Shown here: positions 7,851 to 15,050 of the stretch, in pieces | Layout: each line of letters starts with the position of its first letter | Position numbering within the stretch: position 1 is the first letter of the stretch | Origin: CALIKS01 sp964440295 | GTDB taxonomy: Archaea > Thermoproteota > Nitrososphaeria_A > Caldarchaeales > Calditenuaceae | Reading direction: 5' to 3' | Assembly (NCBI GenBank): GCA_964440295.1 | Contig: CAYTRT010000008.1 | Location: forward strand, 1 to 46,622 | DNA length: 46,622 nucleotides | Translations under genes and position numbers: made by a program | Notes under the pieces: generated by a model | The model's input: only the letters and a program-made list of their open reading frames with translations | What the model was told of the DNA's origin: nothing | Databases searched by the model: none

Positions 7851-8267
7851 GTGAGCTCAGAGAAAGAAGTCAAGAAGCCAAAGGCAGCCATCAAAATACC
7901 ACGTAAGGTACTTAGGATTAGGAAGGAGAGACCGGAGTTCAGGAGGCAGGAGTCCTGGAGATATGACAGGTTAAAAGATAATTGGAGAAGGCCTAGGGGC
8001 AAGGACAGTAAAATGAGGCTGCAGGTCAGTGGCTGGCCGCCGCTCGTAAAGGTCGGCTACAGAGGTCCTAGAAAGTATAGGGGGCTACATCCATCAGGCT
8101 TTAAGGAAGTTCTTGTGAGCAACGAAAACGAGCTTAGGGGACTTGACCCCTCTATACATGCCGTGAGAATTTCTGGAAGGCTAGGGAGAAGAAACAAACT
8201 AAAGATATATGAGGCTGCATTATCGGCTGGCTTGAGGGTTCTTAACCCGCCGAGAGGTGCGTCGTAG
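7851..8267 (+). CDS. rpl32e: 50S ribosomal protein L32e
   Basis: L32e is a large-subunit protein shared by archaea and eukaryotes. The 138-residue sequence has a lysine-rich leader, then FRRQESWRYDRLKDNWRRPRG, KMRLQVSGWPPLVKVGYRGP and RGLHPSGFKEVLVSNENEL. These are the hallmark stretches of the family, ending in a conserved strand (HAVRISGRLGRRNKLKI). The start is GTG, after AGGCGAAA, and a TATA-like TTTTATAG lies about 38 bases upstream. It restarts the spc ribosomal order after the interruption by the molybdenum-cofactor genes. Its stop codon abuts the ATG of L19e, so they are co-translated from one messenger. Confidence 0.94.
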   Translation: MSSEKEVKKPKAAIKIPRKVLRIRKERPEFRRQESWRYDRLKDNWRRPRGKDSKMRLQVSGWPPLVKVGYRGPRKYRGLHPSGFKEVLVSNENELRGLDPSIHAVRISGRLGRRNKLKIYEAALSAGLRVLNPPRGAS

Positions 8268-8699
8268 ATGTCCATGAAGATTCAGAAAAGACTGGCGGCA
8301 GACATCTTGAAATGCGGTGAAAATAGAATAAGGTTTGATCCAGAGCGGCTTGACGATATTAGAGATGCGATAACTAGGGCAGAGGTCAAGGCGCTGATTA
8401 AGGACGGTGTTATATTTGCCAAGCCAGTTAAGGGACAGCAGAGAATACGCGTAAAAGAAAAGCGTGGGCCCGGCAGGAGAAAGGGTGCTAAACATGCGGT
8501 AATTAGTCGTAAAAGAAAGTGGATCATGCGTGTTAGGTCTCAGAGAAGATACCTCATGGGCCTTAGGGCTGCCGGGCGATTGAAGGAGGGTGCCTACAGG
8601 AAGGTATACCTACAAATTAAAGCTGGTAGGTTTAAATCAATAGCAGACCTCAAGGCATACCTCACAGAAAACCAGCTAGTAAAGCATGCAATAAGTTGA
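8268..8699 (+). CDS. rpl19e: 50S ribosomal protein L19e
   Basis: L19e is an archaeal/eukaryotic large-subunit protein. The 143-residue basic sequence contains IQKRLAADILKCGENRIRFDPERL at the N-terminus (residues 4-27), IKDGVIFAKPVKGQQRIR, then the very basic KEKRGPGRRKGAKHAV and the helical C-terminal KVYLQIKAGRFKSIADLKAY. All are typical of the family. The ATG follows the L32e stop codon without any spacer, so translation is likely coupled. L18 begins 12 bases after it with a GAGGTGAT ribosome-binding site. Length and motif order are normal and nothing suggests damage, in contrast with the disrupted region just upstream. Confidence 0.95.
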   Translation: MSMKIQKRLAADILKCGENRIRFDPERLDDIRDAITRAEVKALIKDGVIFAKPVKGQQRIRVKEKRGPGRRKGAKHAVISRKRKWIMRVRSQRRYLMGLRAAGRLKEGAYRKVYLQIKAGRFKSIADLKAYLTENQLVKHAIS

Positions 8700-8711
8700 G
8701 GTGATGTAAAT

Positions 8712-9281
8712 ATGCCTAGGCGCGTGTTTTATCGAAGGTTTCCGCCTCGTAGGAAACGTGAAGGGAAGACTGATTATAGATTGCGTCTGAAGCTCGTCAA
8801 GTCTGGTCTGCCGCGAGTCGTAGTGAGGCGCTCTAACAAGTACATAATCATACAGATAGTAGAATCTAGACTCGGCGGAGACAGAACATTGCTAACAGTA
8901 ACCTCGAAGAAGCTTATGTCATATGGCTGGAAGGGCGGAACTAAGAATCTGCCGGCGGCCTACCTTACTGGACTGATTGCGGGTAGGAAGGCAGTCGAGA
9001 TGGGTGTAAAGAAGGCTATTGCAGATATTGGAAGGTACAGCCCGGTACCGGGGTCCCGTGTATTTGCTGCGATAAAGGGAGTAATTGACGGTGGACTGGA
9101 GGTGCCTATGTCTGATGAGGCGGCGCCAAGCGAAGAGAGGCTTAAAGGAGAACACATATCGACTTATTACCAGAGCATCCCACATGAGGGGGAAACCGTC
9201 CAGTTTTCATCGCTTCCCAGCGAGGTTATAAGCTCATTGCCGCAGCATTTCGAAGAAGTAAAATCAAAGATCCTTAGCTGA
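8712..9281 (+). CDS. rpl18: 50S ribosomal protein L18
   Basis: L18 binds 5S rRNA in the central protuberance. The archaeal (L5e-like) form is about 190 residues, and this one is 189. Motifs include FRRKREGKTDYRLRLKLVKS-type N-terminal sequence, then GLPRVVVRRSNKYIIIQIV, AAYLTGLIAGRKAVEMGVKKA, VPGSRVFAAIKGVIDGGLEVP and SEERLKGEHI. The ATG is preceded by GAGGTGATG. In other archaea S5, L30 and L15 usually follow; here the strand changes immediately and the 3' end overlaps the convergent PUA-domain gene by 18 bases. The rest of the spc operon must therefore be elsewhere, which marks a rearrangement breakpoint. Confidence 0.94.
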   Translation: MPRRVFYRRFPPRRKREGKTDYRLRLKLVKSGLPRVVVRRSNKYIIIQIVESRLGGDRTLLTVTSKKLMSYGWKGGTKNLPAAYLTGLIAGRKAVEMGVKKAIADIGRYSPVPGSRVFAAIKGVIDGGLEVPMSDEAAPSEERLKGEHISTYYQSIPHEGETVQFSSLPSEVISSLPQHFEEVKSKILS

Positions 9282-9740
9282 CTTCATACCTTGTCTTGTT
9301 AGCCTGTTCCGGGGTATTTGTGGATGGACAAGGCCATCCCTACCGACTCGGCCCGTCCCTAGAAAAACATCGCCACACTTAGCGACGACGTATTTAGAAC
9401 TTGAGGGAGCATCGATTTTTAGGGCCTCTCCACGCATCCATCTCTCGGCATCATCTAAGCTGAGATCGACTATGTTCTTTTTAATCATCCTTGAAAAAAG
9501 CTGAGCGCCCTCGATGGATAAAGGTAGCTCATTCTCGGAAAGTTTTGCTACGTAGAGGCCAATATTTGCAACATTTTTCAGCCTCCACGAAAACTCTAAA
9601 ACTTCTCTATGCGTAATTCTTATTCTATTTTCTCCGCTGGCTATGACTACATAGTTTTTTAGCCCATCAACTATTCCATACTGATTAGTCAAGAGCTCCT
9701 CTAGTTTCTTCTTCTCATCTTCAGTCAATACTCCTTTCAT
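9264..9740 (-). CDS. PUA-domain protein, NIP7-like
   Basis: A 158-residue protein ends in a PUA RNA-binding domain (KYVVAKCGDVFLGTGRVGRDG then HPQIPRNRLTRQG, residues about 115-153). Its N-terminal half of about 100 residues resembles the ribosome-biogenesis factor Nip7. In eukaryotes Nip7 works with the Nop2 methyltransferase in 60S assembly, and here the upstream gene of the same operon, 3 bases away, is a Nop2/Sun-type methyltransferase. That neighbour strengthens the assignment. It probably guides the methyltransferase to rRNA. The ATG start is preceded by the end of the methyltransferase gene. The 3' end overlaps L18 on the other strand. The alternative is a generic PUA protein of rRNA or tRNA modification. 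Confidence 0.7.
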   Translation of the reverse strand: MKGVLTEDEKKKLEELLTNQYGIVDGLKNYVVIASGENRIRITHREVLEFSWRLKNVANIGLYVAKLSENELPLSIEGAQLFSRMIKKNIVDLSLDDAERWMRGEALKIDAPSSSKYVVAKCGDVFLGTGRVGRDGLVHPQIPRNRLTRQGMKSAKDL

Positions 9741-9743
9741 GAT

Positions 9744-10703
9744 TTACGACCCCTTCTTGATTTTCGCTATGAAGAATCCCTCGGCGGAGTTATCATGTGG
9801 ATAACACTTAAAGCATTTTTTAATTTCTGGCGAGAACTTTATGCCCGCCCACTCTTCAAGTGGTTTCCTTGACTTGACACCATTTAAATAGATTGGTTGG
9901 AGCTTTGCATCTGTCTTCTTGTCTAGCAGGTAAGTAACTACTCCCTCATTCTCTACCGGATGTAACGTGCATGTCGAATATACTAGTATGCCCCCCGGCC
10001 TCAAACAGTCGTATGCAGACATTATTAGGGATTGTTGTAGCCTACCAATCTTGTTTGAGATTTTCTCAGAATAGTGACTTGCGGCTGACCAGTCCTTGGC
10101 TACTATGCCCAACGAACTACACGGCGCATCTACCAATACTCTATCGAATTGCTCTTTAGTCCACCTATAGAAGAGGCGACCATCCGTCTGAGTGACAATG
10201 ACATTAATCACTCCGCATCGTTGAAGATTAGCTACAAGAGGCTTTATCCTACTTGACGAGACATCATTAGCCACCAATATGCCCCTGTTTTCCATCAGCT
10301 GAGCTAGCTGAGTTGATTTACTGCCAGGCGAGGCGCAAAGGTCAAGCACGGTCAATCCCGGCATAGGCTCCAGCACCTCGGCCGGAATCATGGAGATAGG
10401 GCCCTGAATGTAGATAAGTCCCAACATATGCTCCATAGAAGAACCTATACCAGCCTCGGGCCCATCTATCAATCTATAACCGAACTTGGCCCAAGATATT
10501 CGCTCAAAGCTCCATCCTCGACTTTTCAGCAAATCTATTATTCGGCTCTCTGGGAGCTTTAGCGTATTGACCCTAAAGCATTCTGGAAGAGGCTTAGAGA
10601 CGGCGTCTAGATACGACTCGACATCCATATCTGGCAACTCTCTGAGAAGACGCAAAAGATCCTCAGAAGGACTAACACCACTCTGCTTTTCCCACTTATT
10701 CAC
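9744..10703 (-). CDS. NOL1/NOP2/Sun-family RNA (cytosine-5) methyltransferase
   Basis: This 319-residue SAM-dependent enzyme methylates cytosine-5 in rRNA or tRNA. The SAM loop is VLDLCASPGSKSTQLAQLM (residues 119-137). The two family cysteines are both present: C195 in VDAPCSS (motif IV) and the nucleophile C245 in VYSTCTLHP (motif VI). The N-terminal 90 residues contain the RFM-type FRVNTLK sequence. No PUA or NusB domain is fused, but a separate PUA protein follows 3 bases downstream and probably supplies RNA binding. The gene overlaps the upstream glycosylase gene by 4 bases. Whether the target is rRNA (Nop2-like) or tRNA cannot be read from the sequence. Confidence 0.9.
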   Translation of the reverse strand: MNKWEKQSGVSPSEDLLRLLRELPDMDVESYLDAVSKPLPECFRVNTLKLPESRIIDLLKSRGWSFERISWAKFGYRLIDGPEAGIGSSMEHMLGLIYIQGPISMIPAEVLEPMPGLTVLDLCASPGSKSTQLAQLMENRGILVANDVSSSRIKPLVANLQRCGVINVIVTQTDGRLFYRWTKEQFDRVLVDAPCSSLGIVAKDWSAASHYSEKISNKIGRLQQSLIMSAYDCLRPGGILVYSTCTLHPVENEGVVTYLLDKKTDAKLQPIYLNGVKSRKPLEEWAGIKFSPEIKKCFKCYPHDNSAEGFFIAKIKKGS

Positions 10704-11362
10704 TTGAACACTTCACCCGTTGCCCTGTACCATAGCAATAAATCAAGACTCTCAGGACTCATGCCTAATGTTTGGGCGGTAGCAATGAATATTTCCTCAA
10801 GATCGAGATAACGTTTCCGTGTCAAAGACTTAGGTATCTCCTCTATGACTCCCATATACAGCATATTCCTAAGAATGTGCCTATCAAGAATTGCCAATCC
10901 TGTGAATCCTATATTCCTCAAGAAATGAGAAGCTTCCTTATAGCCAAATCCCCACACATTCTCCACTAATAATTCCCTACACTCAAAAGGGTTCATCCTA
11001 AGCATATTCTTAAGATATTCTCCATCATCTCTCAGAAGATATCTATTTTTAATAATGTGGCGGGCCTTAACTTCGTAAAACCTGACTCCCCATTTCTTTA
11101 ACACTTGAGCTAATTGACCATAAGTACCACTAAACAGCAACTCACTCGTCGCCAGTTCATTCACAGCAGCATCCGCAGCCCTCGCCCTCGACTGCGGAGT
11201 TAATACGCAGAAGCTCATCTCTGCAAATAGCTTATTAGTATCGTTTCTATCGAATGATTTAAATTCAATCAGTCTCGACTGGATAATGCCTTCTACTTCA
11301 GCATATAGATTTATAAGCTCGGCGCGAATGCTTTCGGGAATTTTGATAAAGCGGCCTTGCAT
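10700..11362 (-). CDS. ogg: 8-oxoguanine DNA glycosylase/AP lyase, Ogg2 type
   Basis: Ogg2 excises 8-oxoguanine from DNA and nicks the abasic site. The protein is 220 residues, the usual size of the archaeal Ogg2 group, which lacks the N-terminal domain of human OGG1. The helix-hairpin-helix is WGFGYKEASHFLRNIGF with the catalytic lysine K142, and the catalytic aspartate is D160 in AILDRHIL. FCVLTPQSRA near residue 51 is also typical. The gene sits in the NurA-HerA operon, 4 bases after HerA, and overlaps the methyltransferase gene by 4 bases. Its transcription with the end-resection pair makes sense as a DNA-repair module. The call is firm; the exact base preference is inferred. Confidence 0.88.
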   Translation of the reverse strand: MQGRFIKIPESIRAELINLYAEVEGIIQSRLIEFKSFDRNDTNKLFAEMSFCVLTPQSRARAADAAVNELATSELLFSGTYGQLAQVLKKWGVRFYEVKARHIIKNRYLLRDDGEYLKNMLRMNPFECRELLVENVWGFGYKEASHFLRNIGFTGLAILDRHILRNMLYMGVIEEIPKSLTRKRYLDLEEIFIATAQTLGMSPESLDLLLWYRATGEVFK

Positions 11363-11366
11363 ATCA

Positions 11367-12818
11367 CTAATAATTAGTCTGCCTTGCCTTAAAAAATAGC
11401 TTAGTCTCGCCCCTCATGTCTAACTCCGAGTCTTTTACGTTCAATACCACTGGGACTCCATAAGCTACTCTTCCAATAACCATGGCCTGCCCCCTCTGGA
11501 GGCTTGGCGAAATCTTCTTAATCGTGTCTGAATCAACGTGACTATACTTAGCAATAGCTTCTAGGTCTGCATCATTTGTAAAGTTGAACAGAAAAATGTT
11601 GTCTGCCTGTCGATAAATCATCTCTGGAATAGTGTCAGGTTGATTGGTTATGAACACTGGCGAAATACCTATATGTCTCATCCTCGTAACTAGGTCTTCC
11701 CAATACGTATTCCTAAGATATAGATGAGCCTCCTCAGCGAAGAGAAATACAGGCTGAATTGTGCCTGAAAATAGCAATGTGTTCAGCCTGCTCAATAAAT
11801 ACTCCACCACAACCCGACGTAGATGAGGCGCAACCTTGCTCAAATCAACAACAAGCAATAATCCATCCCTATGGTCTAAGAATATGTCTGTAAGGCCGTC
11901 TCCCTCGCCATCGACGAAAAATCCAGAATTGATCAGCGACATTAGACGGCTGAGTAGAGCCTCCCTCACCGCCTCATTCATCTGGAACCTACTAACAGCA
12001 TTAATTAACTCGTGCAACGATACTGTCCCTCTACTCTTAAGAGTAGTCCAGATCCTAGCGAATTCGCGAAGACTAGTAATGGGCGTGCCATACACATGAT
12101 CAAGTATGTCTAATAGAACGCTAAGATCAACGTCAGATATACCAACCCTGAAGTTTTTCGCCGGTTCAAGAACAACAATTTTTTCTCCTATTGGATGCCT
12201 CCTCCCAGATCTGCACTTCCCCAGATTGACGTATTCACCATTTATGTCGAGGACAACCACCCTTCCACCGTTAATTGAGAGCTCTGTCGATAAGATCTTC
12301 GCTAGATGAGACTTCCCCGACTCTTTCTTTCCAGTAATGATTGTGAGTTTGCCCTCCAGCTCCATTGCGTCAATGTGAAACTCTTCGTCGCAAGTTTTTC
12401 CAATAAGTATAGGTATGTTTGGCCTTCCGCCCAACATTCCTAGGACGGTGTTCACGCTTACCTTTTCAAGCCTTGCAGTAAATCTTGAGGGCATCCATAT
12501 CTTACCCATAGAAAGTCTGCCATTGTCTATGACCGCTCTTATCTTTGTCAATATTATCCTCGAGTCCCTAATAATCATGGTTAGAGAAGAGATGTTAAAG
12601 GGATCAAATAGTCTAGTCTCGCCCATCGACTCGATAGAGACTTCTCTTAGGAGGTCCTCAAGAACTCCAGGAATATCAGCATACTCCATGTCTATTACTT
12701 GGAGCAACAACGATCTACTGCCCTCACTCGCTAGTAAGAAGTCGCCTCTCTCTAGGTCGGCGTCTCCGGGGAGCGCCAGAATCTCGACCGTGTTGTTGTG
12801 TTTACGAAGGATCTTCAA
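11367..12818 (-). CDS. herA: HerA-type hexameric DNA translocase
   Basis: HerA is a bipolar FtsK/HerA-class ATPase that works with nuclease NurA to resect DNA ends for recombination repair. The 483-residue protein has an N-terminal HAS-barrel-like β region (residues 1-110). Walker A is GKKESGKS at 163-170, VVVLDINGEY follows, and Walker B is VFLFAEEAHLYL near residue 365. An arginine-containing region follows, with the typical ITNQPDTIPEMI. Its start lies 10 bases after the nurA stop. All motifs needed for ATP hydrolysis are visible. Together with the gene before it, this is the standard archaeal end-processing pair; Mre11 and Rad50, often linked to it, are not in the window. Confidence 0.93.
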   Translation of the reverse strand: MKILRKHNNTVEILALPGDADLERGDFLLASEGSRSLLLQVIDMEYADIPGVLEDLLREVSIESMGETRLFDPFNISSLTMIIRDSRIILTKIRAVIDNGRLSMGKIWMPSRFTARLEKVSVNTVLGMLGGRPNIPILIGKTCDEEFHIDAMELEGKLTIITGKKESGKSHLAKILSTELSINGGRVVVLDINGEYVNLGKCRSGRRHPIGEKIVVLEPAKNFRVGISDVDLSVLLDILDHVYGTPITSLREFARIWTTLKSRGTVSLHELINAVSRFQMNEAVREALLSRLMSLINSGFFVDGEGDGLTDIFLDHRDGLLLVVDLSKVAPHLRRVVVEYLLSRLNTLLFSGTIQPVFLFAEEAHLYLRNTYWEDLVTRMRHIGISPVFITNQPDTIPEMIYRQADNIFLFNFTNDADLEAIAKYSHVDSDTIKKISPSLQRGQAMVIGRVAYGVPVVLNVKDSELDMRGETKLFFKARQTNY

Positions 12819-12828
12819 TCCACATCAT

Positions 12829-13824
12829 TCATGAGAACGGCGACAACAACGCGACCCTGCACTCCGGCTCATTTATTAGTATCGATGCAGTATCCTTAAC
12901 TAATGCTCTCTGAAGCCCAACTACGTCAAGCCACGTGAAGGCGCACATCGAATGAGCGATGGAGAGTGTCTCCGGATAGCCATATATCAATGCGTCAGAG
13001 GATAGTAATGATCCGAAGCCTTGGAGCGCTGCTGAGCGTGGATAGACGTCTACGCGGTAGGGAAATAACTGTTTTGATAGCCTTGAGAGATAGGTGTTTC
13101 CAGCGAGCTTCAGCGAGGGTGACTTGTACCTTATGGAGCCTGTAAGATCAATTATGAATGGTGGGTCTGCGTCGTTGTCAATGCTGTATAGGGCATTGCC
13201 TGAGAGTATTATGCCGCTATCTTTTGAGAATGCCATGACTATGTTTGAGTTGCTGCTAGCGGTCTCAAGCATATCTAGGAGTAGGCTGCCTGGTTTGTCG
13301 GGTGTGACCGTCAGTGAGTGGTCTAGTAGTATGATTGCGTTTTTTGTCTTTGAGGCGGCGTAGAGTTGGATTAGTCTTTCGAAGATTTTTAGTTCTGTCT
13401 TGATTGTTGATTCAATGTTGGTTGTGCTTGTCATGCCTTCGTAGCTTATGTATCTCATCATTGGTCCTATGATCTCTACTTTAATGTTGTTTGATCTGTG
13501 TATTATCGATCCTCTCAGGGCTATTACGGTGCCTTTTCCTGAGTCTGCCAGTCTTATTACTGACGCGTCTATCGCGATGATGTTTTTTGGGTTTGTTGGT
13601 GTGATTTTGATTGGTTTTGTATTTTTTGGGTCTACTAGTAGTTGTGGTGTGTCTTCTTCGTTTTCGTTTATGAGTGGTTTGGTCCATGTTTCTTTGATTT
13701 TTGTGTTTTTGAGTTTTTTGATTGTGTGTAGGCACTCTTCTGAGTAATCTATAAATAGGCGCATCTCTTGGTTGATGTTGGTGTGCAGGTTGATCATGAT
13801 GTTGTTCATGGTCGCATGTGTCAC
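12829..13824 (-). CDS. nurA: NurA 5'-3' nuclease
   Basis: NurA is the nuclease partner of HerA. The 331-residue protein has the NurA-domain metal-binding motif IAIDAS (D86) and a second acidic site in IILLDHSLT (near residue 169). It ends with a conserved C-terminal region (AHSMCAFTWLDVVGLQRAL). GTG 13824 is taken as start because a TATA-like element lies about 28 bases before it; ATG 13809 is the next candidate. Residues 10-80 are unusually rich in Lys, Asn, Thr and Pro. The DNA there has far more A and C than G and T on the coding strand, unlike the following herA. The gene leads a five-gene operon and diverges from a winged-helix gene across about 50 bases. Confidence 0.85.
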   Translation of the reverse strand: MTHATMNNIMINLHTNINQEMRLFIDYSEECLHTIKKLKNTKIKETWTKPLINENEEDTPQLLVDPKNTKPIKITPTNPKNIIAIDASVIRLADSGKGTVIALRGSIIHRSNNIKVEIIGPMMRYISYEGMTSTTNIESTIKTELKIFERLIQLYAASKTKNAIILLDHSLTVTPDKPGSLLLDMLETASSNSNIVMAFSKDSGIILSGNALYSIDNDADPPFIIDLTGSIRYKSPSLKLAGNTYLSRLSKQLFPYRVDVYPRSAALQGFGSLLSSDALIYGYPETLSIAHSMCAFTWLDVVGLQRALVKDTASILINEPECRVALLSPFS

Positions 13825-13847
13825 GATTATTTGTTGGTGTTGGTTGC

Positions 13848-13856
13848 TTATTAATG
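13848..13856. promoter_or_regulatory. Shared bidirectional TATA-like element
   Basis: TTATTAATG lies between the divergent nurA and winged-helix genes, about 28 bases from GTG 13824 and about 23 bases from ATG 13875. TTATTAA reads TTAATAA on the other strand, so one element could serve both directions with leaderless transcripts. Confidence 0.4.
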
Positions 13857-13874
13857 TTGCGCAAGATGGTCAAA

Positions 13875-14318
13875 ATGAACACGAGTGAGCGCATAAAGGT
13901 AAGGATCACGGTCGGCAACGCGACAGTCGAGATTGAGGCGCTTCCCGACCAAGTTGAGGAGGTAGTTGGGCGAGTTATTGCGGCTTTGGGGCGTCAACAG
14001 GCCGGGGCTGGTGTAGTTCAGGAGCGGCGTAAGGGAGTGACTACTTGTAGAGACGTTTTGGAGCGTCTTATTGATGAGGGTTGGTTTTCCGTCCCTAGGA
14101 GTTTGTCTGACGTTGTGGCTGAGATTGCACGTAGAGGATATTCTTATGACTCGACGGCTATTGCACATGGCCTTCTTGACTTGGTCCGGGAGGAGCGGCT
14201 TGTGAGGGAGGGTGCGCCTCGTCGGTATACTTACAGGGCGCGTCAGGCCGGTGGGCCGGTTGTGGGCAGCGGTCTTGAGGAGAAGGAGGGCGGTGGTCTT
14301 GGCGCTGAGGTGGTTTAG
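13875..14318 (+). CDS. Small protein with β-rich N-terminus and C-terminal winged-helix-like region
   Basis: I do not recognise a named family. The protein is about 147 residues from ATG 13875 (ATG 13854 and 13866 are also in frame). It opens with ERIKVRITVGNATVEIEALP followed by a helix with PDQVEEVV, a compact β-hairpin plus helix. Residues about 55-120 are helical, with a helix-turn-helix/wing character (SLSDVVAEIARRGY, then LVREGAPRRYTYR). The last 25 residues are Gly-rich and likely disordered. The same architecture occurs in the convergent neighbour at 14315-14818, with which it overlaps by 4 bases. It may be a DNA-binding or regulatory protein. Transcription probably starts from the element shared with nurA. 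Confidence 0.55.
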   Translation: MNTSERIKVRITVGNATVEIEALPDQVEEVVGRVIAALGRQQAGAGVVQERRKGVTTCRDVLERLIDEGWFSVPRSLSDVVAEIARRGYSYDSTAIAHGLLDLVREERLVREGAPRRYTYRARQAGGPVVGSGLEEKEGGGLGAEVV

Positions 14319-14818
14319 GGGGTTTCAGGCCTTTTTAGCTTTAGAAGCTCTTGTAGGCCAAGGGTCGTTATTGCGTAGTCTCCTCTCTCTAGTCTCTTGA
14401 CCATGCCTTTTCTTATCAGCTCCGTCAGTCTTGAGGACGATGTTCCTTCTTTTAGTCCAAGTTTTTCTGATATCTCGCGCATGCTCATCGTTGGTGTCTG
14501 AGTTATGCCCCAGATGTTTTCGAGGTGACGAGTAGCTAGTAGAAGCAGTATCTGGTCTGATGAAGGTAGTTGCTGGAATCCTGGCTTTAGAAAGAATCCA
14601 TCCTCCTTGCTGTAGCCAACATATGATTCTAGTGCGTCTATAAGGGACTCTATATCAACTGTAAGGGTTATTCTGCGTGCTATCGAGTATGCCGGGATGT
14701 TCTGCTCGATGAACCTGACTAGAAGCTTCATCACTTCTTCGGGCGTGCCCTCGAACTCGGCCTTCAGGTCTCCGTACTGGAGGCTTAGCCTCATCTTATC
14801 ATTCATCGTTGTATCCAT
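14315..14818 (-). CDS. Winged-helix protein with YGD...EGTPEEV N-terminal domain
   Basis: A 167-residue protein whose N-terminal strand-helix unit (MRLSLQYGDLKAEFEGTPEE) resembles the start of the convergent gene product. A helical middle of about 50 residues follows. Residues 100-160 form a clear winged helix: MSMREISEKLGL, SSSRLTELIRKGMVKRLERG, then a wing DYAITTLGLQELL. This suggests sequence-specific DNA binding or a partner-recognition role. I cannot name a target. A TATA-like element with ideal spacing upstream indicates a leaderless transcript. ATG 14818 is used; ATG 14806 is the next in frame. The 3' end overlaps its neighbour by 4 bases, so the two transcripts run into each other. 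Confidence 0.6.
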   Translation of the reverse strand: MDTTMNDKMRLSLQYGDLKAEFEGTPEEVMKLLVRFIEQNIPAYSIARRITLTVDIESLIDALESYVGYSKEDGFFLKPGFQQLPSSDQILLLLATRHLENIWGITQTPTMSMREISEKLGLKEGTSSSRLTELIRKGMVKRLERGDYAITTLGLQELLKLKRPETP

Positions 14819-14828
14819 TCTTAAGGGC

Positions 14829-14838
14829 TATATAAAAA
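14829..14838 (-). promoter_or_regulatory. TATA box for the winged-helix gene
   Basis: On the minus strand TTTTTATATA occurs about 16 bases above the ATG at its near edge. With the flanking GCTTT it gives a standard archaeal BRE/TATA region for a leaderless start. The rest of 14842-15050 holds no gene I can support. Confidence 0.5.
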
Positions 14839-15050
14839 GCTCTTTGGATGGCAGCAACAAGGCCCATTCTTTCCACAAGTTTTTCCTCGACATCGCGGTT
14901 TTTTGGATCTCCAACTGGGATTGATCGTCCCTTAATTCTCAACAGATATAAATTATTGGAGAGATTGAATGCGTTTCTTTGTGATGATTTTTAGTAACTT
15001 AAAGTTTGGTCCTTATCACCTCACACTCAAGTAATTTATGGTTTGTGGTG

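Noticed and set aside
13481..13918. A 145-codon minus-strand reading frame within and beyond nurA
   Set aside because: It is an out-of-frame shadow of the A/C-rich 5' end of nurA, with low-complexity His/Asn/Thr content and no family motif.
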